This document shows, in pieces, positions 1-8,855 of a stretch of DNA of 58,780 nt. The position numbers were made by a program, and so were the translations under genes. Positions within the stretch are counted from its first letter, which is position 1, and every line of letters starts with the position of its first letter. A model generated the notes under the pieces. It made no database searches. It saw only the letters and a program-made list of their open reading frames with translations, and had not been told where the DNA came from. The DNA lies in assembly GCA_024641335.1 (NCBI GenBank), contig JAHEDG010000002.1, forward strand, positions 1-58,780, written 5' to 3'. Source of the DNA: Candidatus Zixiibacteriota bacterium (lineage in GTDB: Bacteria; Zixibacteria; MSB-5A5; UBA10806).

Positions 1-42
1 GATTCTGTCCGGGCGCATATAGAGGAGATGATGACCGAATGA
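1..42 (+). CDS. C-terminal tail of an upstream gene (partial)
   Basis: The frame beginning at base 1 is open for 13 codons (DSVRAHIEEMMTE) and ends in TGA at 40-42. That stop overlaps the ATG of the next gene by four bases (ATGA), the same coupling seen repeatedly in this window. An SD-like aggag at about 22-26 lies inside it. This is too little to name a family. I infer that it is the end of a gene co-transcribed with the FAH-family gene. Confidence 0.5.
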   Translation, partial: DSVRAHIEEMMTE

Positions 43-803
43 AAATTGTCAGAATTGAGCATGGCGGGAAATCAGTATGGGGAAGGATCGAGAGCGATAT
101 GGTAGTCGTTATCGATAATGCCCCCTGGACAAACCCGTCGGAGACCGGCGAAAAGCTGCCGCTGGAGTCTGGCAGGCTCTTAGCTCCGGCCGAGCCGTCA
201 AAAGTGGTGCTTGTTGGATTGAACTACCTCGAGCATATTAAGGAATCGCAGTCGGCCAACGCCGTACCCGAAGAGCCGGTGATTTTTCTCAAGCCCCCCA
301 CCGCCGTAATCGGCCCCAATGATCCGATTCCATATCCCGCAGGCGTGGATCGGGTCGATTATGAGGGAGAGCTGGCAGCGGTCATCGGCCGGAAAATCCG
401 ACGCGCCGGTGAAAAGGAGGCCGAAGCGGCTGTCTTCGGTTATACCTGTCTTAACGATGTCACGGCCCGGAATCTTCAGAAGAAGGACGTTCAATGGACC
501 AGAGGAAAAGGGTTCGACGGTTTCGCGCCGGTTGGCCCCTGGATAGTTACCGATATCGATCCTTTGGATCTTCAGCTGGAAACCAGTCTTAATGGCGAAG
601 TCAGGCAATCGGGCCGGACCTCTCTGCAGATCTGGAATGTCTACAAACTGATCAGCTTTATTTCTTCCGTGATGACTCTCCTGCCGGGCGATATTGTTTC
701 CACGGGGACCCCCAAAGGGATAGGGCCGATGTCTGTGGGGGATACGGTCAGGATCACCATCGAGGGGATAGGATCGTTGGAAAACAAGGTGTCGTCGGGA
801 TGA
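39..803 (+). CDS. Fumarylacetoacetate hydrolase (FAH) family protein
   Basis: A 254-residue protein of the usual length for the bacterial FAH family, which includes acylpyruvases, 2-hydroxyhepta-2,4-diene-1,7-dioate isomerases and related enzymes that cleave or isomerise beta-diketo acids with a bound divalent metal. Visible family signatures are LVGLNYLEH, the FLKPPTAVIGP block, the metal-ligand stretch YEGELAAVIG with two acidic residues, NDVTARNLQ and the C-terminal STGTPKGIGP loop. No signal peptide, so cytoplasmic. The start overlaps the preceding stop (ATGA) and its own stop overlaps the M1 peptidase start, so it sits mid-operon. The neighbours do not form a recognisable aromatic pathway, so the substrate cannot be assigned. 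Confidence 0.85.
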   Translation: MKIVRIEHGGKSVWGRIESDMVVVIDNAPWTNPSETGEKLPLESGRLLAPAEPSKVVLVGLNYLEHIKESQSANAVPEEPVIFLKPPTAVIGPNDPIPYPAGVDRVDYEGELAAVIGRKIRRAGEKEAEAAVFGYTCLNDVTARNLQKKDVQWTRGKGFDGFAPVGPWIVTDIDPLDLQLETSLNGEVRQSGRTSLQIWNVYKLISFISSVMTLLPGDIVSTGTPKGIGPMSVGDTVRITIEGIGSLENKVSSG

Positions 804-2608
804 TTCCGGCTTTTATGGCGGCATGCTGGATCAATGCCGGATTAATTGCCCTTCCGGCGGTTCTGCCGGCTTCATACGAGATCCGGGTTCAGCTTAACGA
901 TTCGTCCAGAACTCTGGCCGGAAGCCAACAAATCAGGTTTATCAATCCGACATCACAACCTCTCGAATCCATCTGTTTTCACCTTTACCCTAACGCATTT
1001 AAGGACACAAGCACCGTTTTCTGCCGGGAGAATCCCAGGACAAAATCAAAAGTCGCGTCCGGTAATATCGCCAGACTCGATCTTTCTGAAATAAAACTGA
1101 ACGGTATTAAAGTCCAGCCGGATAATATCGAAATTAGCGGCACGCTGTTATATATGGGTCTGCCCGCCCCTTTGAAGCCCGGTCGGTCGATTGATATCTC
1201 CATGAACTTCGAGCTTTTGATTCCGGCCGCGATGGAACGTTTCGGTTATGACAGCAACGGCAACTATATCATATCTCACTGGTATCCGATAATCTGCGGC
1301 TACCAGAAGGGCGAGCTGATCGACCGGGAGTATCACTCTAATAGCGAGTTCTTCTCGAATTTCTCGAAATACGATGTCACTGTTGCCCTGCCTGCCGATT
1401 TCAAATTCGGTTCCACCGGAGAGTTCGAGCAGATTAGCTCGAACGATAGTGTCGCGGTATGGCACGCGGCCGCCGATACGGTTATAGATTTCGCTTTTGT
1501 CTGCGGCCCGCGATTTACGGTTTTCGAAACCGATACTCTCGGCATTCGTTTGTATTATATGCTGACCCCGAACGGTGTCCCGTTTTACCAAAAGACCGAC
1601 AGCATCACCAAATACTCTCTGGCCTATCTCTCGGACAGACTGTTTCAGTACCCTTACAAGAATTATATCGTGGCGGATATCAACTCCGGTTCCCAGGGCC
1701 TGGAATTGCCCGGTCTGGTAGCGGTTGTCTATTCCGGTTCGGGATTGGAAAGAACTGCCGGGATATTGGAAGTGACCATAGCCCACGAAACCGCGCACCA
1801 ATGGTTTTACGGGATGATCGCTACCAACGAGACAGACGACCCCTGGCTCGACGAGGGGTTCGCGTCGTATTATGAAGACAAAATTATAGAATCGTTCGGC
1901 GAAGATATTTATTCGATCAATTTGGCCGGATGGAAGATTCCCATAAGCAGCCTTGAGAGAAACGCCGTCCTTCAGGATAAGGCGTCGTTCCCTATCGACA
2001 TGCCGAGTTGGGAGTATCCGAGTTGGGGTTCGTACAGCGGAGCGGTTTATGGACGGGCCCGGCTGGTGCTGGAATCGTTGGAATATTTCCTGGGGCAGGA
2101 TAGTTTTGATAAGGCAATGAAGGATTACGCCGTCGCCTATCGGTTCGGGCATCCCGACAGCGACGATCTTCGGGATGTACTGGAAGCGAGTACCGAAAGA
2201 GAGCTTCTTGATTTCTTCAATATGTTCGTAAAGGGTACGGCCCGTATCGATTACTCGGTGGAATCGCTGGAGTTCAGGGAGATCACCGGCGATTCGATCC
2301 TGTCGTATCTTGTCACGGTGCATGTAAAACGGGAGTTGGACGGTAAGCTTCCCCAGGTCTTATCGGTGGGTTTGGCCGACGGAGCCAGGATTGACACACT
2401 CTGGGATGGCCGGGCCAAGTTCAGAGAATTCGAATTCAGGACAGGCTCGATACCGGAGTTCGCCGCGTTGGATATGGTCCAGGCCTGTCCGCTGGATGAA
2501 AACATGATCAATAATAGTTTGTACCGGGAAAACTGGACGGGACGAATCATGGCTTTTGAATGGGATTCGATTTTTATAATCGAACTGCTGGCATCGCTGT
2601 TGTTATGA
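800..2608 (+). CDS. Secreted M1-family zinc metallopeptidase
   Basis: A 602-residue gluzincin. The zinc-binding HETAH (His329 to His333) is followed 19 residues later by the third ligand, Glu352, in DPWLDEGFASYYED, the exact M1 spacing HExxH-x18-E. Upstream, SQGLELPG occupies the place of the exopeptidase GxMEN loop. The N-terminus up to about residue 25 is hydrophobic and resembles a signal peptide, so export is likely. The beta-rich region before the catalytic domain (about 30-230) matches the M1 N-terminal domain. The last 12 residues are hydrophobic. The start is coupled to the preceding stop (ATGA) and the stop overlaps the next start. It probably degrades peptides in the envelope; specificity is unknown. 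Confidence 0.85.
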   Translation: MIPAFMAACWINAGLIALPAVLPASYEIRVQLNDSSRTLAGSQQIRFINPTSQPLESICFHLYPNAFKDTSTVFCRENPRTKSKVASGNIARLDLSEIKLNGIKVQPDNIEISGTLLYMGLPAPLKPGRSIDISMNFELLIPAAMERFGYDSNGNYIISHWYPIICGYQKGELIDREYHSNSEFFSNFSKYDVTVALPADFKFGSTGEFEQISSNDSVAVWHAAADTVIDFAFVCGPRFTVFETDTLGIRLYYMLTPNGVPFYQKTDSITKYSLAYLSDRLFQYPYKNYIVADINSGSQGLELPGLVAVVYSGSGLERTAGILEVTIAHETAHQWFYGMIATNETDDPWLDEGFASYYEDKIIESFGEDIYSINLAGWKIPISSLERNAVLQDKASFPIDMPSWEYPSWGSYSGAVYGRARLVLESLEYFLGQDSFDKAMKDYAVAYRFGHPDSDDLRDVLEASTERELLDFFNMFVKGTARIDYSVESLEFREITGDSILSYLVTVHVKRELDGKLPQVLSVGLADGARIDTLWDGRAKFREFEFRTGSIPEFAALDMVQACPLDENMINNSLYRENWTGRIMAFEWDSIFIIELLASLLL

Positions 2609-3459
2609 GAAAAATATTAAAAAATAAAATACTCATCGCTTCGTTTCTATTTACCTTTCTGGATCTATTGCAGGGCTTCCTGGTGTTGGCGCCGTTTTTT
2701 ATTTTCTTAAGGACTTTCCTGGAAAAAAGCGGGGCGGCGCTGAAACTCTGGCCTTTCATGTCGGTCGATGTTCTCGGCGATATTGTTATCAACAACAGCG
2801 GCGCGATCGGCATGTTCCTCATCTCCGCGGTCGTGATCTATGTTGTTTATATTCCATTGAAAACGTTGGCGGCCGGGGCGATTTACGGATTGATTATATT
2901 CAGGAATGATGACGGACGTATATCCCCGGCGAATGCCGGTGATTTCTTAAGGCTTTCCACCGATGTTTGGATCGGATTCATAAAGGTCGCCGTATTCGGA
3001 GTAATTGTCTATTTGGTGGCTCTGTTTCTGGGGATCTCATTCGGAGAGATATTCGGACGGTTTTCTAAACTCCTCAGGTTGGCGGTCGTATTTATTTTCC
3101 TTCTGGCCGGATCGACACTGCTCCAGATTTTGAGGATCAATATAATCTCCAGCGGCGATATATCGTTGAGGACCGGATTCAAGTCGATTCTCCGGATCGT
3201 TCCGGGCTCACTCGTCAGGCTTCTGATCGGCAATATATCGGTAGCCGCGGCAGGGCTGGCAGTTGTTTTGATTCTTTTTATCGGGTTGAAAGGAATAAAA
3301 AACATGGATTGGAATCCTGCCCGAGTGTTAGTTTCGATTGTCCTGCAGCAGATGATAGTATTCGTCGTCTGCCTGGGACAATCGATCAGAATAAATTTCA
3401 ATTATTCGGTAATGAAACGAGGTGAGGATGATGCTTTGGGAAGAGCTGAACTGGGCTGA
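2605..3459 (+). CDS. Polytopic membrane protein of unknown function
   Basis: A 284-residue protein with about six hydrophobic segments separated by short basic loops. An open frame extends upstream to 2560, but the ATG at 2605 overlaps the M1 peptidase stop as ATGA and directly gives a basic start followed by the first membrane span, so I place the start there. I recognise no family motif. It is the third member of a tightly coupled run starting before base 1. Its 3' end overlaps the next gene by about 29 bases, and that gene's SD lies within it. Confidence 0.6.
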   Translation: MRKILKNKILIASFLFTFLDLLQGFLVLAPFFIFLRTFLEKSGAALKLWPFMSVDVLGDIVINNSGAIGMFLISAVVIYVVYIPLKTLAAGAIYGLIIFRNDDGRISPANAGDFLRLSTDVWIGFIKVAVFGVIVYLVALFLGISFGEIFGRFSKLLRLAVVFIFLLAGSTLLQILRINIISSGDISLRTGFKSILRIVPGSLVRLLIGNISVAAAGLAVVLILFIGLKGIKNMDWNPARVLVSIVLQQMIVFVVCLGQSIRINFNYSVMKRGEDDALGRAELG

Positions 3460-4153
3460 ATTCGAAAAACTGGTTCCCGGAACTTACGATACAGCTATAC
3501 TGCCGGTTGGAACTATAGAAGCTCACGGGGTGTCGCCGCTGGGAACCGACAATCTCATACCCATGGAGATGGCCCGTCGCCTGGCCGGCGATCTCAAGGC
3601 GATTATCGCCCCGCCTGTTAATCACGGTATCACCAGCTCCCTGCTGGGGTACCCCGGCTCTCTGACCGTTTCTTCGGCGACATTCGAAAAATATATGACC
3701 GAGATCCTGGTCTCTATCGCGGCCTGCCGGTTTGATAAGATAGTGGTTCTCAACGGTCACGGCGGGCAGATCGAGCAGCTCGGACGGGCCGCCAAAGAAG
3801 CCTGGAATCTCAAAAGGGTGAAGATTACTGTAGTGCACTGGTGGGTATGCTGTGACGATATTGTCGAAAAAATCTACGGTCGGGGCGGCGGACATGCTGC
3901 CACTGACGAGAACGCCGCGGTGCAGGCGATCCGGCCGGATCTGATCAAGGCTGACCTCTATTCCGATGATATGGTTTTCAATCAGCCCGGAGGATTTACC
4001 AGTTATCCCAACCCAGGTACGATTCTGGCATATAAAGAGGGCGCCGGGTTTATCGATTTCGATCAGAAAAAAGCCGAACAGTATTTCGAGGCGGCGGTAG
4101 AACGGGTCAAATCCCATCTTTTAGATATATTCAAGAGGTGGGAACGGCTGTAA
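3431..4153 (+). CDS. Creatininase-family metal-dependent amidohydrolase
   Basis: A 240-residue member of the creatininase family, whose members hydrolyse cyclic or linear amides with two metal ions (creatininase, mycofactocin peptidase MftE, FAPy deformylase ArfB). Visible signatures are PVGTIEAHGVSPLGTDNL with the Glu, His and Asp ligands, HGITSSLLGYPGS, the NGHGGQ motif, and GGGHAATDENAA near residue 155. No signal peptide. Starts at GTG 3422, ATG 3428 and ATG 3431 are all in frame; the SD gaggtgagg at 3418-3426 best fits ATG 3431. It overlaps the preceding membrane-protein gene. The substrate is not assignable. Confidence 0.82.
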   Translation: MLWEELNWAEFEKLVPGTYDTAILPVGTIEAHGVSPLGTDNLIPMEMARRLAGDLKAIIAPPVNHGITSSLLGYPGSLTVSSATFEKYMTEILVSIAACRFDKIVVLNGHGGQIEQLGRAAKEAWNLKRVKITVVHWWVCCDDIVEKIYGRGGGHAATDENAAVQAIRPDLIKADLYSDDMVFNQPGGFTSYPNPGTILAYKEGAGFIDFDQKKAEQYFEAAVERVKSHLLDIFKRWERL

Positions 4154-4154
4154 T

Positions 4155-4192
4155 ATTGTGCGGATTGTCTGCCGCAAGCACAATTATTGTGC
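4155..4192 (+). promoter_or_regulatory. Three-arm inverted repeat allowing alternative hairpins
   Basis: Directly after the creatininase stop lie ATTGTGC (4155-4161), GCACAAT (4178-4184) and ATTGTGC (4186-4192). The middle arm can pair with either flank, so two mutually exclusive hairpins are possible. No T-tract follows, so it is not a canonical intrinsic terminator. The rest of the 213-base gap up to 4366 is otherwise featureless apart from the promoter at 4329-4357. Confidence 0.35.
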
Positions 4193-4328
4193 GTGATTCG
4201 GATCCAATCAATATCGATGATATCTCCTAACCTGATTTGTTTTAGCGGATTAAATTGCCATGCCGATCAGGCATACGCTTTGCTTTATAATCGGTTTGGA
4301 TCTTTGATAACTAAATCGAGTAAAACAG

Positions 4329-4357
4329 TTGACAGTCGTTGAAGATAGTCCTACAAT
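4329..4357 (+). promoter_or_regulatory. Sigma-70-type promoter before the 4367 gene
   Basis: TTGACA at 4329-4334, a 17-base spacer and TACAAT at 4352-4357. The expected transcription start (about 4364) is only a few bases before the ATG at 4367, so the mRNA would be almost leaderless, and no SD is visible. The alternative is that the match is fortuitous. Confidence 0.5.
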
Positions 4358-4366
4358 CGAAACGAA

Positions 4367-5158
4367 ATGTGGAAAAAGACCTTAGGGATAATCTTAATAA
4401 GCGCGGCTCCGGTTTTGGGGCAGTATGATACCGCCGACGATTCTCTTTATGCCAACGTGATAGTACCCCGAGCGGAATTGCGGTGGATAATGGATACTCC
4501 GACAGCCGGTGTTCTTCCCCGGGGAGCCTTCGATTTCGATTTGAGAACTTTCCCGGTAGGGGGAGTCCAGACAGCTTTGAGCATAGGTCTGACCAGACGG
4601 TTCACGGTCGGCATCGGTTACGGAGCGTCACATGTTCTGACCGATACAGATCCTGATTGGAATCAGAAGATAGAGTTTCTCCTGAAATTCCGGCTGCATG
4701 ACGAGAGCGCCGGATTCCCGGCACTCGCCGTGGGGTACAGTTCCATGGGTTACGGCCGTTACGATTCCGAATTCAGCCGTTACACGATCAAATCGCCAGG
4801 ATTCTATCTGACATTCTCCAAAAATTTTCAGTTTTATGGCAATCCCGCAGGATGGCATGGCGGAATCGGTTACAGTCTGGAAAATGATGTAGATGACGAT
4901 CCCGATCTTTATCTGGGGTTCAACGCCGATGTCGGACCGGCCATGACCTTTCTAACCGAATACGATTTCGCATTCAATGATAACCAGCGTTACCATGTTT
5001 ACGGTCTGAAACGCGGATATCTGAATATGGGGCTGGCCTGGTATATCACCGATGAATTGTCGCTGGAACTCGATTTGAAAAACCTCTTCAGGAACCGGTC
5101 GGACGCGCAGGCTATCGATCGCGAAGCCCGTCTGGTTTATGTCGAGTATTTCTATTGA
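4367..5158 (+). CDS. Secreted, probably outer-membrane beta-barrel protein
   Basis: A 263-residue protein with a short signal peptide (MWKKTLGIILISAAPVLGQ) and a mature part rich in alternating aromatic/hydrophobic and polar residues, with many G-Y-G, Y-S-x-x and L-x-L-x-L stretches typical of transmembrane beta strands. It ends with aromatic residues (YVEYFY), as in many outer-membrane proteins. I recognise no specific family. It is followed 13 bases later by a lipoprotein gene and then another barrel protein, so the three may form one envelope operon driven from the promoter at 4329. Confidence 0.6.
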   Translation: MWKKTLGIILISAAPVLGQYDTADDSLYANVIVPRAELRWIMDTPTAGVLPRGAFDFDLRTFPVGGVQTALSIGLTRRFTVGIGYGASHVLTDTDPDWNQKIEFLLKFRLHDESAGFPALAVGYSSMGYGRYDSEFSRYTIKSPGFYLTFSKNFQFYGNPAGWHGGIGYSLENDVDDDPDLYLGFNADVGPAMTFLTEYDFAFNDNQRYHVYGLKRGYLNMGLAWYITDELSLELDLKNLFRNRSDAQAIDREARLVYVEYFY

Positions 5159-5171
5159 ACCGGGAGAAGTT

Positions 5172-5663
5172 ATGCGAAAACTCTTGCTGACCGCCCTGCC
5201 GGCGGTATTTTTTTTGATGTCTCTATCTGGATGCTACACCAAGCTGGGCACTCCCCGGCCGTCGACCGGCGAGACTACCAGGGAACATTATTATTACGAC
5301 GATTCCGCCGACTATCCGGACTTCCCGTATTACTCCGGGGGAGGATGGCAGGGACCGTATCTTTACGCCTACCCCTATATCAACTACGGTTATTTTTACA
5401 ACCCCTGGTGGTACGATTCCTGGTATGGCTCCGATGAGGGCAATAATGACAGAAGGTACAATAAGTCGGCCAGATCGCGCGGTCATCAGATTGATTCTCC
5501 GCCGGCCCCGTTCCCGGGCTATACTCCTCCCCCGTCTTTGCCTCCGGCAGATAATACTCTTGTTACAGATCCGCCGCCACAGTCTGATCCGCCGGTCGCT
5601 GGGGATGATAATAAGGATAATTTCGGCAGCGCTCCTAAAAAACAAACCCGCTCCAGACGATAG
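5172..5663 (+). CDS. Tyr/Pro/Gly-rich lipoprotein of unknown function
   Basis: A 163-residue protein with a clear lipoprotein signal: a basic start, a hydrophobic stretch and the lipobox LSGC (Cys21). The frame is open to 5139, but ATG 5172 has an SD (gggag at 5162-5166) and gives a correct signal peptide. The mature part is low-complexity: a Tyr/Trp/Gly-rich half (residues 40-90) and a Pro/Asp-rich half with repeated PPP motifs, ending in a basic tail (KKQTRSRR). No enzymatic motif. It probably sits on a membrane as a structural or spacer lipoprotein. Confidence 0.65.
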   Translation: MRKLLLTALPAVFFLMSLSGCYTKLGTPRPSTGETTREHYYYDDSADYPDFPYYSGGGWQGPYLYAYPYINYGYFYNPWWYDSWYGSDEGNNDRRYNKSARSRGHQIDSPPAPFPGYTPPPSLPPADNTLVTDPPPQSDPPVAGDDNKDNFGSAPKKQTRSRR

Positions 5664-5671
5664 AAGGCAAG

Positions 5672-6958
5672 ATGATAATCACAAAGACAAAATACGTGCT
5701 GTCAGGGACTTTATTGGTACTGGCGGCTCTTTATTCGGAGTCGTCCGCCCAGTTTTTCGGCGATCCGTTGGAGGTTTACGAATCGACCACTGAAAACGGT
5801 TTTGTACCGGGAGCCAGGGCTGCCGGAATGGGCGGAGCCCAGATCGCCGCGGGGAATGACGGTTCGGTGTTATGGTACAACCCGGCGCTTTTGACCCGTA
5901 TCAGGATGGCGGAATATTCGGCCACTCTCTCTCATCAAAGATTTGCCAACCGCACTCATCTGGCCAACGGTTATATGCCCGATGTCTCGGTAAATAATAC
6001 CCGTCTGGGAAGTGTCTGGGCAATCTTTCCATTAGCCGCTTATCAGGGGGGAGTGACGGTCGGTATTTCCATCAATAGAGTGAAAAGCTTCGACCGGGTT
6101 TTTCGTTATGCCTCCGATCCTGTTTGGCTCGATGATCCGATATCGAGAGAAGGATGGGGCGGAGGAGAGGACGAAAGCGGAGGGTTATGGGCCTGGTCTT
6201 TAGGAGGCGCGATAGAAATATCTCCAAAAGCTTCAGCGGGTCTGTCGCTCGATCTCTATGATGGGTCCGACGATTGGCTGTTCTTTTTCGATTCCACTTC
6301 TTTAGCCGACAGCTATCGTTACAGCTATTCCCATAATATAGTAGATAGTTTCACTGGGATTTCCGGCAAGATCGGCCTGACCTATAATATCACCAACGAA
6401 TTCAATTTTTCGAGTGTTATCGGACTGCCCGCGCTGATCACTGTGGATCAGACAAGCGGTATTTCCGAAGAAGATAACCTCGGCTTTTCCGCCCGGTATA
6501 GCAATACGGCATCTTATAAGTACAGGCTTCCCTTCTGGATCGGAATCGGCGCGATGTGGAGATACACCGACCTGACCCTGACCGGAGATATCAAATATAT
6601 GGATTATACTCAGATGGAATACCGGAGCGGGCTCTTGGAATTGAACAGGCTCAACCAGGGGGTCAAGCGGTTTTATAATAATATCGTTACCTTCCGGGTC
6701 GGCGCGGAATATTTTATCAGGAATATGAATCTGAAGCTGCGGGCCGGATATTACCAGGATCCGATACCTTTTCAAGGTTATCCGATCGAAACAGAACCGC
6801 GTTTCTTCACCTTTGGCGCCGGACTGCTGGTCGATAGATCGGTCAATATCGATCTGGCCTATCTTACCGGGCTCTGGGAGCGGGATGACCCGTCCATACG
6901 CAGTTCAGAAAGATATAACGCCGACAGGTTGATGATAACGGTATCGTTCAGAATGTAG
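5672..6958 (+). CDS. PorV/FadL-like outer-membrane beta-barrel protein
   Basis: A 428-residue protein with a signal peptide ending near SSAQF and the N-terminal signature GARAAGMGGAQIA followed by LWYNPALL. That combination marks the FadL/OmpP1/PorV-like superfamily, in which an N-terminal hatch enters a 14-strand barrel. The rest is strand-rich and the chain ends in Phe-Arg-Met after alternating hydrophobic residues. PorV-like proteins in the FCB group act as shuttles or anchors for secreted proteins, while FadL proteins carry hydrophobic substrates. The sequence does not decide between them. It is the last gene of the 4367-6958 run and converges on DUF456. Confidence 0.7.
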   Translation: MIITKTKYVLSGTLLVLAALYSESSAQFFGDPLEVYESTTENGFVPGARAAGMGGAQIAAGNDGSVLWYNPALLTRIRMAEYSATLSHQRFANRTHLANGYMPDVSVNNTRLGSVWAIFPLAAYQGGVTVGISINRVKSFDRVFRYASDPVWLDDPISREGWGGGEDESGGLWAWSLGGAIEISPKASAGLSLDLYDGSDDWLFFFDSTSLADSYRYSYSHNIVDSFTGISGKIGLTYNITNEFNFSSVIGLPALITVDQTSGISEEDNLGFSARYSNTASYKYRLPFWIGIGAMWRYTDLTLTGDIKYMDYTQMEYRSGLLELNRLNQGVKRFYNNIVTFRVGAEYFIRNMNLKLRAGYYQDPIPFQGYPIETEPRFFTFGAGLLVDRSVNIDLAYLTGLWERDDPSIRSSERYNADRLMITVSFRM

Positions 6959-6981
6959 CCGGTAGAGCCTGGAACGTGGCT

Positions 6982-7479
6982 CTAAAAAAGAACCTCGCGG
7001 AAAAATATCCCGATCATAACCGCGGCTATCAGAAATTTCATCAATCCTCCGGCCATGAATCCGATGAAACTGCCGAATCCCGCCCGGAACGCCTTTCTTG
7101 TGTTCCTGTTGATCAGAAGTTCCAGGGCGAAAGCGCCGATAAACGCTCCTATGATAAAACCGGCAAATCCGACTCCCGGCAGGAGCAGTCCCGCGATCAT
7201 GCCAATGAAGGCTCCGATTATGCCCGCGTAGGAACCTCCCATTTTCTTTACCCCGATCGCCGCGGCCATCCAGTCAAGCGCAAGCGCGGCTATGGTCATC
7301 GCTCCGAATATCAGCAGGATCCGGCCTCCTATATAAGCGAAATCGGTCAGCCAGGCGAAAAGCAGAGCGGTTACAAAAATCATCGGCACCCCTGGTATTA
7401 TGGGTAGAATTACTCCTGTCAGGCCGACCAGCATTATCAGGACAGCCAGAATGAACAGGGTTATTTCAAAAGGGGTCAT
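6982..7479 (-). CDS. DUF456 family membrane protein
   Basis: The only clear protein-coding gene on the - strand. It encodes 165 residues, almost entirely hydrophobic, with about four membrane segments and glycine-rich repeats. The signatures GVILPIIPGVPMIF near residue 25 and AGIIGAFIGMIAG followed by GPIIGAFIGA-like text (here GFIIGAFIGAFALEL) are typical of DUF456. The open + strand frame covering the same bases is a low-information shadow. Function is unknown in the family. It converges with the barrel-protein gene, and its start faces the DUF401 gene across 134 bases. Confidence 0.8.
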   Translation of the reverse strand: MTPFEITLFILAVLIMLVGLTGVILPIIPGVPMIFVTALLFAWLTDFAYIGGRILLIFGAMTIAALALDWMAAAIGVKKMGGSYAGIIGAFIGMIAGLLLPGVGFAGFIIGAFIGAFALELLINRNTRKAFRAGFGSFIGFMAGGLMKFLIAAVMIGIFFREVLF

Positions 7480-7566
7480 AAAGCCATTAATAATAGATCC
7501 TCTAACTCAAATGGCAATATAAATTTCATCCTGGGCCGGAAGGGAACTTTGTCGTGATCTTTTCCG

Positions 7567-7594
7567 TTGACTTCTGTTTGTTGGACGATATGTT
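7567..7594 (+). promoter_or_regulatory. Sigma-70-type promoter for the DUF401 gene
   Basis: TTGACT at 7567-7572, a 16-base spacer and TATGTT at 7589-7594, inside the divergent gap 7480-7613. The SD ggag at 7600-7603 and the ATG at 7614 follow. A GGAACTTT at 7543-7550 resembles an ECF -35 element but has no convincing partner. Confidence 0.45.
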
Positions 7595-7613
7595 AAGCCC
7601 CGGAGAATGATGA

Positions 7614-8801
7614 ATGCTGCCTTTGTTTTTGCTTTTTGTTCTTATCGTAGTTTTTATCAGGTTGAAAATTCCCATAGGCCTGACCCTGATAGCCGGCGTG
7701 CTTCTTCTGGGGATCTGGAGTTTCGGCCTTTCCCGGGAATTCTGGATGCTTCTTTACGATTCTCTTTTGAATCTCAGAAGCTGGAAGCTGGTGGCAACCG
7801 TTGTTTTGATCCTGACTTTCGCCCATTTGTACGAATCAGCCGGTTTGGTAACGCTGATGGTGAGCTCCTTAAAATCGTTTCTTCCGCCCAGATGGGTGGC
7901 GCGGGCAGCCCCGGCCATAATCGGGCTTCTTCCGATGCCGGGCGGGGCTATGGTTTCGGCCCCGATAGTCAAAGAGCTTGGGCAAAATTCCGATATTAAG
8001 CCGGAGGAGTTTACCGCCGCCAATTACTGGTGGCGTCATGTTTGGGAGGCTACCTGGCCTTTGTATCCCAGTATAATCCTGGCCGCCGCTGTCTTGCGGG
8101 TATCGGTTTGGGATATCGCCATCATCAATTTTCCAATCAGTATTGCCTGTATTTTGACCGGGCTTTTACTTGGAAAAATAGATCCGTCAAACGGCTCATT
8201 TGGAAAAGCCGATTTCGCCGTTCTGATTAAATCTCTCTGGCCGATCTTATTTATTGTTCTGTTGGGATTAATACTCAAAATAGATCTTATTGTTTCGGTT
8301 ATAGCCGTACTTATAATATTGGTTCCTTCCTATAAAATCCCGCGCCGGGATGTAAAATCGGCGTTGAAAAACGGTTTCTCCCCGGGGATTATCACTTTGA
8401 TTTTCGGGGTAATGACCCTGATGTATACGCTGGAAAAAACCGGTATCGCGCAACGTTTTTACGAAGAATTGATGGAAATAGGCGTTTCGGCAGCCCTGGC
8501 CGCGTTCGCCGTTCCTTTTGTAATCGGAGTCCTGACCGGCGTAACATCAGCATATATAGGAGTCGGATTTCCGATTATCCTGCCATTATTGGGGAGCGAC
8601 GATCTATCGTATCGCGCCGGTATGCTTTTGGCGTTCGCCGGCGGATTTATGGGCGTAATGGCTTCTCCAGTCCATCTTTGTCTGGTGTTGACCAGCCGTT
8701 ATTTCAAAGCGTCAATCGCCCGGACGCTGCTTCTGATCGCTTTGCCGATATTTCTGACATCGGTAATTTCGTGGATATTGGCTGAAACCATGTACCGCTG
8801 A
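7614..8801 (+). CDS. DUF401 family multi-spanning membrane protein
   Basis: A 395-residue, very hydrophobic protein with about ten membrane segments. Characteristic stretches are LLPMPGGAMVSAPIV near residue 105 and NYWWRHVWEATWPLYPSII near residue 140, both typical of DUF401 and reminiscent of ion-transporter-superfamily carriers such as gluconate permeases. A second half with GVTSAYIGVGFPIILPLL repeats the pattern, as in inverted-repeat transporters. The start at ATG 7614 is preceded by ggag at 7600. An uptake or export role for a small anion is reasonable for the fold, but the substrate is unknown. Confidence 0.75.
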   Translation: MLPLFLLFVLIVVFIRLKIPIGLTLIAGVLLLGIWSFGLSREFWMLLYDSLLNLRSWKLVATVVLILTFAHLYESAGLVTLMVSSLKSFLPPRWVARAAPAIIGLLPMPGGAMVSAPIVKELGQNSDIKPEEFTAANYWWRHVWEATWPLYPSIILAAAVLRVSVWDIAIINFPISIACILTGLLLGKIDPSNGSFGKADFAVLIKSLWPILFIVLLGLILKIDLIVSVIAVLIILVPSYKIPRRDVKSALKNGFSPGIITLIFGVMTLMYTLEKTGIAQRFYEELMEIGVSAALAAFAVPFVIGVLTGVTSAYIGVGFPIILPLLGSDDLSYRAGMLLAFAGGFMGVMASPVHLCLVLTSRYFKASIARTLLLIALPIFLTSVISWILAETMYR

Positions 8802-8855
8802 GATTCCCTTAAAGACCGGATTAGATATTCCGATAAATATAAAAAAGGGGTGTTT

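Noticed and set aside
1148-2323. 391-residue open frame on the - strand
   Set aside because: It lies wholly antisense to the M1 peptidase gene, whose motifs are intact; the translation is Arg/Gly-rich without motifs, as expected for a shadow.
3398-4117. 239-residue open frame on the - strand
   Set aside because: Antisense to the creatininase-family gene; no family features and no plausible signals.
6964-6983. AGAGCC...GGCTCT hairpin between convergent genes as a bidirectional terminator
   Set aside because: On the + strand it is followed by A rather than T, and on the - strand no T-tract follows the stem either.
6976-7407. 143-residue + strand frame after the barrel-protein gene
   Set aside because: Fully overlaps DUF456 on the other strand; polar, low-information translation without motifs.
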